Source of the DNA: Xylanimonas oleitrophica
Lineage (GTDB): Bacteria > Actinomycetota > Actinomycetes > Actinomycetales > Cellulomonadaceae
Direction of reading: 5' to 3'
Length of the DNA: 64,000 bases
Assembly: GCF_003244315.1 (NCBI RefSeq)
Contig: NZ_QKWH01000001.1
Span: forward strand, 310,001 to 374,000
Position numbers and translations under genes: made by a program. The notes below the pieces were generated by a model, which searched no databases, had not been told where the DNA came from, and was given only the letters and a program-made list of their open reading frames with translations. Shown piece after piece: positions 9,137-19,595 of this stretch. The number at the start of each line of letters is the position of its first letter. Positions within the stretch are counted from its first letter, which is position 1.

Positions 9137-10144
9137 TCACTGGGCGTGCAGCGCCGCGTTGAGCTCGATGCCGACGCCGCCGCGGGCGAGCACCTCGACG
9201 GTGCCCGTCGACGAGTTGCGGCGGAAGAGCAGGCCCGGGACACCGGACAGCTCGCGGGCCTTGACCACGCGAGGTCCGCCGTCGGGACCCTGCTCGCCCA
9301 GCACGGTCACCTTGGTGCCGGCGGTGACGTACAGGCCGGCCTCGACCACGCAGTCCGCCCCGAGGGCGATGCCCGCGCCGGCGTTGGCGCCCAGCAGCGC
9401 GCGCTCGCCGATGACGACGCGTTCCGTGCCGCCGCCCGACAGCGTGCCCATGATGGACGCCCCGCCGCCGATGTCGGCGCCGTCGTGCACCACGACGCCC
9501 TGCGCGATGCGGCCCTCGACCATCGAGGCGCCGAGCGTGCCGGCGTTGAAGTTCACGAAGCCCTCGTGCATCACGGTGGTGCCGGGGGCCAGGTGGGCGC
9601 CCAGGCGCACGCGGTCGGCGTCGGCGATGCGCACGCCGGAGGGCACCACGTAGTCGACCATGCGCGGGAACTTGTCCACGCCGTAGACGGTGACGGGGCG
9701 CCCGCTCGTCGCACGCAGCCGCGCACGGGTGGTCTCGAACCCGTCGACGGCGCACGGGCCGTGGTCGGTCCAGACGACGTTGGTGAGCACGCCGAAGATG
9801 CCGTCGAGGTTGATCGTGTTGGGGGCGACCAGGCGGTGCGAGAGAAGGTGCAGGCGCAGGTAGGCGTCGGCGGCGTCCGCCGGCGGGGCGTCCAGGTCGA
9901 CCACGGTGCGCACGACGGAGGTCTCCACGCCGCGGGCCTCGTCCCGGCCCACCAGCGCTTCGAGCGAGTCGCGCTCCTCGGGCGCCCCCTGCGACGGGGC
10001 GCTGTGCGCCGGCTCGCCCAGGGCCGGGGCCGGGTACCAGACGTCCAGGGTGGAGGGGGCCTCGGTCCCGAGCAGCTCCGGGACGGTCACGGTGGCGAGG
10101 CCGTAGCCCCACGCGGTACGGGCGGCGGTGCGGGTGTCGCTCAT
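9137..10144 (-). CDS. dapD: Tetrahydrodipicolinate N-succinyltransferase
   Basis: Transfers succinyl from succinyl-CoA to tetrahydrodipicolinate in the succinylase pathway of lysine and peptidoglycan precursor synthesis. 335 residues, of the actinobacterial DapD type (Rv1201c-like). The C-terminal half is a left-handed beta-helix of hexapeptide-like repeats ([46 protein letters not shown]). The start ATG 10144 has no ribosome site but a TAGGGT seven nt upstream, implying a leaderless message. It is divergent from dapE with a 36-bp gap. Confidence 0.93.
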   Translation of the reverse strand: MSDTRTAARTAWGYGLATVTVPELLGTEAPSTLDVWYPAPALGEPAHSAPSQGAPEERDSLEALVGRDEARGVETSVVRTVVDLDAPPADAADAYLRLHLLSHRLVAPNTINLDGIFGVLTNVVWTDHGPCAVDGFETTRARLRATSGRPVTVYGVDKFPRMVDYVVPSGVRIADADRVRLGAHLAPGTTVMHEGFVNFNAGTLGASMVEGRIAQGVVVHDGADIGGGASIMGTLSGGGTERVVIGERALLGANAGAGIALGADCVVEAGLYVTAGTKVTVLGEQGPDGGPRVVKARELSGVPGLLFRRNSSTGTVEVLARGGVGIELNAALHAQ

Positions 10145-10151
10145 GGCGGCA

Positions 10152-10157
10152 ACCCTA
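10152..10157 (-). promoter_or_regulatory. Leaderless -10 element for dapD
   Basis: TAGGGT on the minus strand with a 7-nt spacer to the ATG. It lies 11 bp from the dapE -10, so the two divergent promoters must overlap. Confidence 0.55.
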
Positions 10158-10168
10158 CCGACGGACGC

Positions 10169-10174
10169 TAGGGT
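10169..10174 (+). promoter_or_regulatory. Leaderless -10 element for dapE
   Basis: TAGGGT with a 6-nt spacer to the ATG at 10181. No Shine-Dalgarno sequence is present. Confidence 0.55.
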
Positions 10175-10180
10175 CGCGGC

Positions 10181-11371
10181 ATGCCCTCCACCGACACCGC
10201 ACCCGCTCCCCGCCGGCCCGGCACCGACCTGCGTGCCCTCGTGCAGGAGGCGGTCGACGGACCGGGTACCGACCTCGTGGGGCTGCTCGCAGCGGTGTGC
10301 GACGCCGAGTCGGTCAGCGGGGGAGAGGCGGCGCTCGCGGACGCGATCGAGGCGGCCCTGGCTGCCGAGCCCCACCTGGAGGTGGTCCGTGACGGGGACT
10401 GCGTCGTGGCGCGCACCGCTCTGGGCCGGGCCCGGCGCGTCGTCGTGGCCGGGCACATCGACACCGTGCCGCTGAGCGACCCGCCGAACCTGCCCACCCG
10501 GCTGGTGGGCGAGGGGGACGACGCCGCGCTGTGGGGCCGCGGCACCGTGGACATGAAGGGCGGGGTCGCCGTCATGCTGGCGCTCGCCGCCGAGCTGGGC
10601 CGCCCGGGCAGCGAGCCGGCCAGCGACGTCACGTGGGTGTTCTACGACAACGAGGAGGTCGAGGCAGAGAAGAACGGCCTGGGCCGCCTGGCCCGCCACC
10701 GCCCCGACCTGCTGTCGGGCGACTTCGCCATCCTGGGCGAGCCGTCCGACGCCGGTATCGAGGGCGGCTGCAACGGCACCATGCGCGTCGAGGTGCGCAC
10801 CCGTGGCGTCGCCGCCCACTCGGCGCGGGCCTGGACGGGCAGCAACGCCATCCACGCCGCCGCGCCGGTGCTCGCCCGCCTGGCGGCCTACGAGCCGCGC
10901 GAGGTGGAGGTCGACGGGCTGGTCTACCGCGAGGGGCTCAACGCCGTCGGGATCTCCGGCGGCGTGGCCGGCAACGTGGTGCCCGACCGCTGCACCGTCA
11001 CCGTGAACTACCGGTTCGCGCCGGCCCTGTCTCTCGCCGGTGCCGAGGCCCACCTGCGTGAGGTCTTCGACGGGTTCGAGGTGGAGGTGACCGATGCGGC
11101 CAGCGGTGCCCGCCCCGGGCTCGACGACCCGCTCGCCCGCGAGTTCGCCGACGCCGTGCTCGCCCTCACCGGCGGCGCCCCCAAGCCCAAGTACGGGTGG
11201 ACCGACGTCGCCCGGTTCGCCGAGCTGGGGGTGCCGGCGGTGAACTTCGGCCCCGGGGACCCGCTGCTCGCGCACAAGGACGACGAGCACGTGCCGGTAC
11301 GCCAGCTCGCCCTGTGCCGGGACGCGCTGCGGGCCTGGCTGCTCGGGACGGGCCCGGCGGGCGAGGCGTGA
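10181..11371 (+). CDS. dapE: Succinyl-diaminopimelate desuccinylase
   Basis: Zinc-dependent M20 amidohydrolase that removes succinate from N-succinyl-LL-diaminopimelate. 396 residues. Metal and catalytic residues are visible: H92 and D94 in AGHIDTVPL, bridging D124 in VDMKGG, and E158/E159 in [12 protein letters not shown]; a dimerisation domain follows and HKDDEHVP near the end carries the last ligand. With DapC and DapD it gives three successive steps of one pathway in this window. About 25 bp separate it from the LOG-like gene, which has its own -10 signal. Confidence 0.94.
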   Translation: MPSTDTAPAPRRPGTDLRALVQEAVDGPGTDLVGLLAAVCDAESVSGGEAALADAIEAALAAEPHLEVVRDGDCVVARTALGRARRVVVAGHIDTVPLSDPPNLPTRLVGEGDDAALWGRGTVDMKGGVAVMLALAAELGRPGSEPASDVTWVFYDNEEVEAEKNGLGRLARHRPDLLSGDFAILGEPSDAGIEGGCNGTMRVEVRTRGVAAHSARAWTGSNAIHAAAPVLARLAAYEPREVEVDGLVYREGLNAVGISGGVAGNVVPDRCTVTVNYRFAPALSLAGAEAHLREVFDGFEVEVTDAASGARPGLDDPLAREFADAVLALTGGAPKPKYGWTDVARFAELGVPAVNFGPGDPLLAHKDDEHVPVRQLALCRDALRAWLLGTGPAGEA

Positions 11372-11382
11372 TCGGGCACCCG

Positions 11383-11388
11383 TAGGCT
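11383..11388 (+). promoter_or_regulatory. Leaderless -10 element for the LOG-like gene
   Basis: TAGGCT with a 6-nt spacer to ATG 11395; no ribosome site precedes the start. Confidence 0.55.
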
Positions 11389-11394
11389 CCAGGC

Positions 11395-12222
11395 ATGAGC
11401 AGCTCTGACGACGGCGTGGCCCAGAAGGGCGCCGGCTACCGCAAGGGGCCGGTGCTGCTGCGCGGCACGCAGATCCCCGCACAGACCACCGACCAGCGCC
11501 TCCTCGCCGCGGGGGAGGGCGCCGACTGGCTCCACTCCGACCCGTGGCGCGTCATGCGCATCCAGTCGGAGTTCGTCGAGGGGTTCGGTGCCCTGGCCGA
11601 GCTCGGCCCGGCGGTCTCGGTGTTCGGCTCCGCCCGCACCCCGCGCGACCACGCCGACTACGCCGCCGCCGTCGAGGTGGGGCGCATGCTCGTCGAGGCG
11701 GGCTACGCCGTGATCACGGGCGGTGGCCCCGGCATCATGGAGGCCGCCAACAAGGGGGCCGCCGAGGCCGGCGGCAAGTCCGTCGGGCTGGGCATCGAGC
11801 TGCCCTTCGAGCAGGGCATGAACGAGTACGTCAACCTGGGCGTCAACTTCCGGTACTTCTTCGCCCGCAAGACGATGTTCGTCAAGTACGCGCAGGGCTT
11901 CGTGGTGATGCCGGGCGGGTTCGGCACCTTCGACGAGCTGTTCGAGGCGCTCACGCTCGTGCAGACCCACAAGGTGACCGGCTTCCCCCTGGCCCTCGTG
12001 GGCACCGACTACTGGGGCGGCCTGCTCGAGTGGATCCGCACCGCCGTGCTCGACCGCGGCATGATCGGCGAGGCCGACCCGGACCTCCTGCACCTCACCG
12101 ACGACCCCCGCGAGGCCGTGGACTACGTGATCGAGCGCGGAGCGCGGCTGGCTGCCGAGGAGCGTGAGGCGGTCGAGGCGCTGCGCCAGGACCAGGCGGC
12201 CGCGGCGACGTCGTCGGAGTGA
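11395..12222 (+). CDS. LOG/TIGR00730-family Rossmann-fold protein
   Basis: 275 residues, longer than the roughly 190 of plant-type LOG enzymes. The family nucleotide-binding motif PGGFGTFDE is at 173-181, with [14 protein letters not shown] upstream. Characterised relatives are cytokinin nucleoside 5'-monophosphate phosphoribohydrolases, often mislabelled lysine decarboxylases; the M. tuberculosis counterpart is Rv1205. Predicted activity: hydrolysis of a nucleoside monophosphate to base and ribose 5-phosphate. It overlaps the FolP-like gene by 4 nt, so the two are translationally coupled. Physiological substrate unknown. Confidence 0.88.
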   Translation: MSSSDDGVAQKGAGYRKGPVLLRGTQIPAQTTDQRLLAAGEGADWLHSDPWRVMRIQSEFVEGFGALAELGPAVSVFGSARTPRDHADYAAAVEVGRMLVEAGYAVITGGGPGIMEAANKGAAEAGGKSVGLGIELPFEQGMNEYVNLGVNFRYFFARKTMFVKYAQGFVVMPGGFGTFDELFEALTLVQTHKVTGFPLALVGTDYWGGLLEWIRTAVLDRGMIGEADPDLLHLTDDPREAVDYVIERGARLAAEEREAVEALRQDQAAAATSSE

Positions 12223-13160
12223 GCGCCGTCCCCGCGGCGGGCACCCCGCTCGTGCTGCGCGGCCGTGAGCTGGGGCTCGGCGCCGACGGCTCCCGCCGCG
12301 GCGTGGTCATGGCCATCGTCAACCGCACCACCGACTCGTTCTACGCCCCGGCGCGGCTCGCCGACGACGCCGCCGCCCTCGACGCCGCCCACCGAGCGTG
12401 GGAGGAGGGCGCCGAGATCCTCGACGTCGGCGGCGTGCGCGCCGGGGTCGGGCCGGAGGTCGACGAGGCCGAGGAGGTCCGCCGCGTGGTGCCGTTCGTG
12501 GCCCGCGTGCGCGAGGCGCTGCCCGACCTGGTGATCTCCGTGGACACGTGGCGCTCCGGCGTCGCGCGCGAGGCGGTGGCCGCGGGCGCGGACCTGCTCA
12601 ACGACACCTGGGCCGGCCACGACCCCCACCTCGTCGAGGTCGCGGGGGAGGCGGGCGTCGGCGTCGTCTGCTCCCACACCGGCGGCGCCGCCCCGCGCAC
12701 CGACCCCTACCGGGTCGACTACCCGCTGCCCGCCGACGCCCCGGCCGGCACCGACCCGCGCGACGGCGTGCTGCTCGACGTGCTGGGCACCCTGCGACGC
12801 GCGGCCGCCCGGGCCGTGGCCTGCGGGGTGCCCCCCGCCAGCGTGCTGGTGGACCCCACCCACGACTTCGGCAAGAACACCTGGCACTCCCTCCACCTGC
12901 TGCGCCGCACGTCCGAGCTCGCAACCCTCGGCCACCCGCTGCTCATGGCGCTCAGCCGCAAGGACTTCGTGGGGGAGACCCTCGGCCTGCCGCCGGCCGA
13001 GCGGCTCGAGGGCACGCTGGCCGCCACGGCGCTCGCGGCCTGGATGGGCGCGCGCGTCTTCCGGGCGCACGACGTCGCGGCCACCCGGCGCGTGCTGGAC
13101 ATGGTGGCGGTGGTGCGTGACGAGGCGTCGCCGGCCGCGGTGCTGCGCGGCCTGGCGTGA
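12219..13160 (+). CDS. Dihydropteroate synthase paralogue, FolP2-like
   Basis: 313 residues with the TIM-barrel layout of dihydropteroate synthase. The first loop reads MAIVNRTTDSFY rather than the catalytic MGILNVTPDSFSDGG. The second reads DVGGVRAGVG instead of DVGGESTRPG, so Ser/Thr/Arg residues of the pABA loop are missing. VDTWR and SRKDFVGE are present. This matches the FolP2 subgroup (Rv1207), which is not considered a functional sulfonamide-target synthase. GTG start overlaps the LOG-like gene as GTGA. The role is uncertain; a folate-independent pterin-like ligand is possible. Confidence 0.85.
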   Translation: MSAVPAAGTPLVLRGRELGLGADGSRRGVVMAIVNRTTDSFYAPARLADDAAALDAAHRAWEEGAEILDVGGVRAGVGPEVDEAEEVRRVVPFVARVREALPDLVISVDTWRSGVAREAVAAGADLLNDTWAGHDPHLVEVAGEAGVGVVCSHTGGAAPRTDPYRVDYPLPADAPAGTDPRDGVLLDVLGTLRRAAARAVACGVPPASVLVDPTHDFGKNTWHSLHLLRRTSELATLGHPLLMALSRKDFVGETLGLPPAERLEGTLAATALAAWMGARVFRAHDVAATRRVLDMVAVVRDEASPAAVLRGLA

Positions 13161-13172
13161 GCGGCGGGGCCC

Positions 13173-13216
13173 GTGCCCGGCGCGCCTGCCGCGCGGATCC
13201 GCGGCATCCCGGGCAC
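13173..13216 (+). terminator. Terminator after the LOG/FolP2 pair
   Basis: Outer arms GTGCCCGG (13173-13180) and CCGGGCAC (13209-13216) enclose an inner 7-bp stem TGCCGCG/CGCGGCA (13187-13193 with 13200-13206). Confidence 0.7.
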
Positions 13217-13246
13217 AGGGGTTCCGGGCCGTGTCCCCCTGTGAAC

Positions 13247-13252
13247 TAGAAT
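13247..13252 (+). promoter_or_regulatory. -10 element for the DUF3117 gene
   Basis: TAGAAT, with an implied leader of about 35 nt to the ATG at 13296. This gene does have a ribosome site, unlike the leaderless set. Confidence 0.5.
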
Positions 13253-13295
13253 GGTCCAGGCCGTAAGGACCGGACAACGGAATGGAGAGCCACAG

Positions 13296-13463
13296 ATGGC
13301 TGCGATGAAGCCGCGGACGGGTGACGGGCCGCTGGAGGTCACCAAGGAGGGACGTGGCATCGTCATGCGGGTCCCGCTGGAGGGCGGTGGCCGTCTGGTG
13401 GTCGAGCTGAACGCCACGGAGGCGACCGAGCTCGGTGAGGCTCTCCAGGCCGTCGTGGCCTGA
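13296..13463 (+). CDS. DUF3117 small conserved protein
   Basis: 55 residues, MAAMKPRTGDGPLEVTKEG...ELGEALQAVVA. This tiny family is almost invariant across Actinobacteria (Rv1211 in M. tuberculosis) and has no established function. GGAGAG precedes the ATG at 13296. It stands alone between two hairpins, with its own TAGAAT promoter. The C-terminal part predicts a short helix, the centre beta strands; no metal-binding or membrane features. Confidence 0.9.
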   Translation: MAAMKPRTGDGPLEVTKEGRGIVMRVPLEGGGRLVVELNATEATELGEALQAVVA

Positions 13464-13481
13464 GCGCCCCGTCCGGACCGC

Positions 13482-13516
13482 GCGAGCGCGGGGCAGGTGA
13501 CCTGCCCCGCGCTCGC
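13482..13516. terminator. Bidirectional terminator between DUF3117 and the methyltransferase gene
   Basis: A perfect 16-bp stem, 13482-13497 with 13501-13516, loop TGA. It serves both convergent genes. Confidence 0.88.
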
Positions 13517-13572
13517 TGTGTCTCCAGGACCCCGTCGTGAGCGGCGCCCCCGCCGGCGCCCGTGGCCGGTGG

Positions 13573-14280
13573 TCAGCGCCGGACGGCGAGGAGGAGGCCG
13601 TCCCCCGACGGCACGAGGGCGGGCACCAGTCGCTCGTCCGCCCGCAGCGAGCGGCCCACCTCGCGCACCAGTGTCGTGACCTCGTCCCGCCGGGCCGGGT
13701 CGGCCACGCGGCCGCCGTGCAGGGCGCCGTCGACGGCGACGACGCCTCCCGGGCGCAGCAGGCGCAACGCCTCGGCCACGTGGTCGGCGTAGGCGTGCGG
13801 CTCGCCGCCCACCAGCACGAGGTCGTACGCGGCGTCGGTCAGGCGGGGCAGCACGTCCAGCGGGCGGCCCGGGATCGCACGGGTGCGGGCCGGCGCCACG
13901 CCCTCCTCGGCGAACGCGGTCCGCGCGGCACGCAGGTGCTCGAGCTCGGCGTCGATCGTGGTCAGCACGCCGTCGGACGGCATGCCGCGCAGCAGCCACA
14001 GGGACGCGACCCCTGTCCCGGTGCCGACCTCGACCACGGCCCGGGCCTGCAGCGCCGCGGCGACGACGCTCAGCAGCGCACCGGCGCCGGGCAGCACGGC
14101 GGGGCACCCCAGCTCGGCCGCGCGCTCGCGTGCACGCAGCAGCACGTCGTCCTCGGGCACGAACCCCTCGCTGTACACCCATCCGGCGGTGCGCGACCGG
14201 ACGGCCGTGGGGTCGAGGTCGGCGCTGATGGGAACCTCCGGGCTGGCTGACGTGCGGGTGGACGAGGTGCTGCGGGTCAC
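13573..14280 (-). CDS. SAM-dependent O-methyltransferase (Rv1220c-like)
   Basis: About 235 residues. The Rossmann methyltransferase fold is shown by motif I VVEVGTGTGVASLWLL, a following acidic residue (TIDAELEHL) and DLVLVGGEP. It resembles the class I catechol/caffeoyl-CoA type family 3 methyltransferases. It lies divergent to sigE exactly as Rv1220c lies beside sigE in M. tuberculosis. Start is uncertain: I prefer GTG 14280, since the open frame further upstream would run towards the sigE start; no clear ribosome site. Methyl acceptor unknown. Confidence 0.82.
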   Translation of the reverse strand: MTRSTSSTRTSASPEVPISADLDPTAVRSRTAGWVYSEGFVPEDDVLLRARERAAELGCPAVLPGAGALLSVVAAALQARAVVEVGTGTGVASLWLLRGMPSDGVLTTIDAELEHLRAARTAFAEEGVAPARTRAIPGRPLDVLPRLTDAAYDLVLVGGEPHAYADHVAEALRLLRPGGVVAVDGALHGGRVADPARRDEVTTLVREVGRSLRADERLVPALVPSGDGLLLAVRR

Positions 14281-14366
14281 GGGGACGCGGACGTCTCGTG
14301 AAGGTGCACCCCGGCGTGGTGGCGGACCCGCCTGGATGCTAGCGCCACGTGGCACGATGGAGCGTG

Positions 14367-14963
14367 ATGAGCACCGTGGACCAGGTCACTCCCGCCGCGC
14401 AGCACGCCGCCGACGCCGGCCGTGACGTCGCGCCCGCGGCCGAGCCGTGGACCCCGCCGACGTGGGACGAGATCGTGCGCGAGCACTCCGCCCGCGTCTA
14501 CCGCCTGGCCTACCGCCTCACGGGCAACCGGCACGACGCCGAGGACCTCACCCAGGAGACGTTCCTGCGCGTCTTCCGCTCGTTGTCCGGGTACACGCCC
14601 GGCACGTTCGAGGGCTGGCTGCACCGCATCACCACCAACCTGTTCCTGGACTCCGTGCGACGCAGCCGGCGCGTGCGGATGGAGTCCATGGGCGACGACG
14701 CCACCCGCGTGGCCGACGACGACGCCTTCGGGCGCCCGGAGCGCGGGTTCGAGCACGCCAACCTCGACCACGACGTCCAGGCGGCGCTCGACGCGCTGCG
14801 GCCCGAGTACCGGGCCGCCGTCGTCCTGTGCGACATCGAGGGCCTGTCCTACGAGGAGATCGCGGTCACGCTCGGGGTCAAGCTGGGCACGGTGCGCTCG
14901 CGCATCCACCGGGCCCGCGCCCAGCTGCGCCAGGAGCTCGAGCACCGCCGGAGCGGTGCATGA
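14367..14963 (+). CDS. sigE: ECF RNA polymerase sigma factor, SigE-like
   Basis: 198 residues. Region 2 is [26 protein letters not shown] (core and -10 binding); region 4 is the helix-turn-helix around [26 protein letters not shown] (-35 binding). By gene order it corresponds to M. tuberculosis SigE, the envelope-stress sigma factor. ATG 14367 is preceded by GGAG; a GTG sits one codon earlier. Its stop overlaps the anti-sigma start as ATGA, so the sigma factor and its inhibitor are made in a coupled ratio. Confidence 0.92.
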   Translation: MSTVDQVTPAAQHAADAGRDVAPAAEPWTPPTWDEIVREHSARVYRLAYRLTGNRHDAEDLTQETFLRVFRSLSGYTPGTFEGWLHRITTNLFLDSVRRSRRVRMESMGDDATRVADDDAFGRPERGFEHANLDHDVQAALDALRPEYRAAVVLCDIEGLSYEEIAVTLGVKLGTVRSRIHRARAQLRQELEHRRSGA

Positions 14964-15955
14964 CGGCCGGCCACCTCGGGTCGTGGCTGAGCGCGCTCGC
15001 CGACGGCCAGCTGCCTCCCGACCAGGCGGAGCGCGCGCTGTCCCACGTCGCGGTGTGCGGGCTGTGCGCGGCCGAGCTGGAGGCGGCGCGCGAGGCGCGC
15101 AGGGCGCTCGCGGCGGCGCAGGAGGTCCACGCGGCGCCCGACCTCACCGCTCGCCTGCTGGCCCTGTCGGCCACGGTGCCGCCGACCCAGGGCGACCCGC
15201 TGCGCGAGCGCCCGCAGCCGGGACCCTGGTCGGCCCGTGCGCCGTGGGAGGGCACGCTGACCGGTGACCTCGCTGCCTCGGCCCGACGGCGGCGGGTGCG
15301 CCGGGCCGTCGGCGTCGGCGTCGGGGGGCTCGGTGCCGCGGCTGCGGCGCTCTTCGCCGTCGGGAACGTGCCCGTCGTGGTGCCCGACCCCTCGCCCCAG
15401 CACGTGCTGACGCTGCTGGCTCGCACGGGGCCGGACGCCGCCGCGGCGGGGCAGGACGTCCTCGGCAGCGTCGTGCCGCCCGGGGCTGCGGCGGTGGCCG
15501 CCGGCCTGGGCCCGGGCACCGACGCGCGCGACGCCGCAGCGCTCGACTGGGTGGGGCGGCAGGGCTGGGTCAGCCCGGACGCGCTGCCGGCCGGGCTCGA
15601 CGTGACCGCGCTGCGCCTGGTGGGTGCCCGGGGGGAGATCCTCGAGCTGGACCTGTCGGGCGAGGCCGGGCACGTCGTCGTGCGCGAGCAGGTGGGGCGT
15701 CTCGCCCCGGGCACGGGCACGACGCAGCGGCTCGGGGGTCGCGAGGTCGCCGTGCTCTCGAGCGAGCCGTGGCACGTGGCGTGGCAGTGCGACGACGTCG
15801 TCGTCGACGTCGCTGCCGACGTGCCGCAGGAGGTGCTGGAGCAGGTGCTCACGGCGTTCCCGGGTGACGGCTACGATGCGGGCGTCCTGCCGCGGATCGC
15901 CCGCGGGTGGTCCGTAGTCACGGGAACAGCGACAGGAGCCCAGCCCCAGCCATGA
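14960..15955 (+). CDS. rseA: Membrane-spanning zinc-finger anti-sigma factor (RseA-like) with large outer domain
   Basis: 331 residues. The cytoplasmic N-terminus carries the ZAS motif H29-x3-C33-x2-C36, which binds zinc and the sigma factor. One membrane helix follows at about 117-140. The remaining 190 residues lie outside and end in a domain suggestive of the RseB/MucB-type sensor ([30 protein letters not shown]). M. tuberculosis RseA is much shorter, so here sensor and inhibitor seem fused. It is bracketed by sigE and htrA with 4-nt overlaps on both sides. Confidence 0.88.
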   Translation: MTAGHLGSWLSALADGQLPPDQAERALSHVAVCGLCAAELEAAREARRALAAAQEVHAAPDLTARLLALSATVPPTQGDPLRERPQPGPWSARAPWEGTLTGDLAASARRRRVRRAVGVGVGGLGAAAAALFAVGNVPVVVPDPSPQHVLTLLARTGPDAAAAGQDVLGSVVPPGAAAVAAGLGPGTDARDAAALDWVGRQGWVSPDALPAGLDVTALRLVGARGEILELDLSGEAGHVVVREQVGRLAPGTGTTQRLGGREVAVLSSEPWHVAWQCDDVVVDVAADVPQEVLEQVLTAFPGDGYDAGVLPRIARGWSVVTGTATGAQPQP

Positions 15956-17400
15956 CGCACGAGCCGACGGGCGAGGCGCCCACCCCGCAGACCGACCTCT
16001 TCGCCCCGCCCGAGCCCCTCGTGCGGCCCGTGCGGCCCGCGGCGGCCGTCCCCGTACCAGCTGCCCCGCCCGCACCAGCGGCGTCCCCGGTGCCTGGCGC
16101 CCTCGCGGTGCCTGGCGCCTCTCCGGCACCGGTCCCGTCGCCAGCCGGTCCTGTGGCCTCCGGATCTGCGGTGCCCGGTGCTGCCCCGACGACGGCGACG
16201 ACCTCGGCCGGAGCGGGCGCCGGGCCGGACGACGGCCCCGCGGGCGCCGGCGTCGCACCGGCAGACCACGCACCCGGGGCGACGGTGCGGCCGCGGCGCG
16301 CGGACCGTCCGCGCGTGCCGGGGCGCACGGTGGTGGGCCTGGCGACCCTCTCGCTGGTGCTCGGCCTGGTCGGCGGGTTCGCGGGCGACCGGGTGAGCGA
16401 GACGCTGCGGCACGGCCGCACGTCGGACAACGCGCTGCCCGTCTCCACCGCGGGACCCGCCTCCCGCCCGGCCGGGTCGGTCGCGGCGCTGGCCGCAGCA
16501 GTGCTGCCCAGCGTGGTGTCGATCGAGGTGGCCGGCGCCACCGGGGTCTCGACAGGTTCTGGGTTCGTGGTCCGCGAGGACGGCTACCTGCTGACCAACA
16601 ACCACGTGGTGGCCCCGGCCGCCCAGGGGGCTGCCGTCACCGTGACGTTCTCCGACGGCCACGAGGTGGAGGCGCGGCTCGTGGGCCGCACCGCCGACTA
16701 CGACCTCGCCGTGCTCAAGGTCGAGGAGACCGGCCTGACGCCGCTCGTGCTCGGGGACTCGGACCAGGTCGCCGTCGGTGACGCCGTGATCGCGGTGGGC
16801 GCGCCTCTCGGGCTGGAGTCGACCGTCACCACCGGGATCGTCAGTGCCACGCACCGCCCGGTGCAGGCGGGGGAGGCGGCGCAGGCCGCCTTCATCGACG
16901 CGGTGCAGACGGACGCGGCGATCAACCCCGGCAACTCCGGCGGGCCGCTCGTGGACGCCCGCGGCGAGGTCGTGGGCATCAACTCCGCGATCGCGCAGCC
17001 GCCCGGTGCGCAGCAGGCCACCGGCAGCATCGGGCTGGGCTTCGCGATCCCCTCCAACCAGGCGCGGCACACGACCGAGCAGCTCATCGCGACGGGCACG
17101 GCCACCTACCCGGTCATCGGTGTGCTGCTCGACGGCAGCTACCGCGGCGAAGGGGTGCAGGTCTCGACGACCGAGCAGCAGGGGCGCGCGGCGGTGACGC
17201 CCGGCGGTCCCGCCGACGCGGCGGGCATCCGCCCGGGGGACGTCATCCTCGCCATCGACGGCCGCCCCGTCTCGCGCAGCGACGAGCTCATCGTCGCGAT
17301 CCGGGCCAAGGCCCCGGGCGACGCGGTGACGCTGCGCGTGCGGACCGGCGACACCGAGCGGGACCTGCGCGTCGTCCTCGACGAGCAGGCGAGCGAGTGA
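15952..17400 (+). CDS. htrA: HtrA/DegP-family serine protease with PDZ domain
   Basis: 482 residues. The cytoplasmic N-terminus is a 110-residue Pro/Ala-rich low-complexity tail, then one membrane helix (VVGLATLSLVLGLVGGF, about 125-141), a trypsin-like domain and a PDZ domain (about 390-475). The triad is H218 in NNHVV, D251 in DYDLAVLK and S329 in NPGNSGGP. It probably degrades misfolded envelope proteins and could shed the anti-sigma factor's outer domain. ATG overlaps the anti-sigma stop as ATGA, completing a three-gene stress operon. Confidence 0.93.
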   Translation: MTHEPTGEAPTPQTDLFAPPEPLVRPVRPAAAVPVPAAPPAPAASPVPGALAVPGASPAPVPSPAGPVASGSAVPGAAPTTATTSAGAGAGPDDGPAGAGVAPADHAPGATVRPRRADRPRVPGRTVVGLATLSLVLGLVGGFAGDRVSETLRHGRTSDNALPVSTAGPASRPAGSVAALAAAVLPSVVSIEVAGATGVSTGSGFVVREDGYLLTNNHVVAPAAQGAAVTVTFSDGHEVEARLVGRTADYDLAVLKVEETGLTPLVLGDSDQVAVGDAVIAVGAPLGLESTVTTGIVSATHRPVQAGEAAQAAFIDAVQTDAAINPGNSGGPLVDARGEVVGINSAIAQPPGAQQATGSIGLGFAIPSNQARHTTEQLIATGTATYPVIGVLLDGSYRGEGVQVSTTEQQGRAAVTPGGPADAAGIRPGDVILAIDGRPVSRSDELIVAIRAKAPGDAVTLRVRTGDTERDLRVVLDEQASE

Positions 17401-17450
17401 CGGGCTCGCTGCCGGTGCCGGCACGCCACCGGCCGTTCACCCTCCCCGGT

Positions 17451-17456
17451 TAGGCT
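17451..17456 (+). promoter_or_regulatory. Leaderless -10 element for tatB
   Basis: TAGGCT with a 7-nt spacer to GTG 17464. It separates tatB transcription from the htrA operon that ends 63 bp upstream. Confidence 0.55.
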
Positions 17457-17463
17457 GGCAGAC

Positions 17464-19021
<1,558 letters not shown>

Positions 19022-19032
19022 GGGGTCCGGGC

Positions 19033-19575
19033 GTGAACCTTCCCGAGCGCGGGCCTGCCCAGGCCCGCATCGGCATCGCCATCGAGGTGCCGGAACCGTG
19101 GAGCGCCCAGCTGCAGGCCGCGCGCGCACGGTTCGGCGACCCGCTGGCGGGGGACATCCCGCCGCACATCACCGTGGTGGGACCCACCGTGGTGGACGAG
19201 GCCGTGCTGCCGGCCGTGTGGGAGCACCTGGAGAAGGTGACCGCCGACATGCCGGCGTTCCGGGTCCACCTGCGCGGCTCGGGCACCTTCCGGCCGATCT
19301 CGCCCGTCGTGTTCGTCAACGTGGTCGCGGGGATCGCGGAGTGCGAGCTCCTCGAGCAGTCCGCCCGCTCGGGCGTGCTGGCCCAGGAGCTGCGCTTCAA
19401 CTACCACCCGCACGTCACCGTCGCGCACGAGGTCCCGGACGAGGCCCTGGACCGGGCGTTCGAGGAGATGGCCGACTTCGACGCGGAGTTCGACGTCACC
19501 GCGCTGTGGCAGTACGAGCACGGGGACGACGGCGTGTGGCGCAAGCAGAGGCGCTTCGCCCTGCGAGACGCCTGA
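19033..19575 (+). CDS. 2'-5' RNA ligase-like (2H phosphoesterase) protein
   Basis: 180 residues. Both catalytic H-x-T motifs of the 2H superfamily are present: HITVVG near residue 45 and HVTVAH near 125, spaced as in RNA ligase/cyclic phosphodiesterase proteins. Such enzymes act on 2'-5' or cyclic phosphate RNA ends; the cellular substrate is unknown. GAGGGG precedes the GTG start. Its place right after trpS suggests co-expression with an RNA-related gene. Confidence 0.85.
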   Translation: MNLPERGPAQARIGIAIEVPEPWSAQLQAARARFGDPLAGDIPPHITVVGPTVVDEAVLPAVWEHLEKVTADMPAFRVHLRGSGTFRPISPVVFVNVVAGIAECELLEQSARSGVLAQELRFNYHPHVTVAHEVPDEALDRAFEEMADFDAEFDVTALWQYEHGDDGVWRKQRRFALRDA

Positions 19576-19583
19576 ACTCTTCC

Positions 19584-19589
19584 TAGGGT
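19584..19589 (+). promoter_or_regulatory. Leaderless -10 element for the YihY gene
   Basis: TAGGGT with a 6-nt spacer to GTG 19596; no ribosome site. Confidence 0.55.
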
Positions 19590-19595
19590 CGGCGC

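Noticed and set aside
14229-14256. GGAAC as a SigE-type -35 upstream of sigE
   Set aside because: No CGTT-like -10 at the right distance, and it lies about 130 bp from the start codon.
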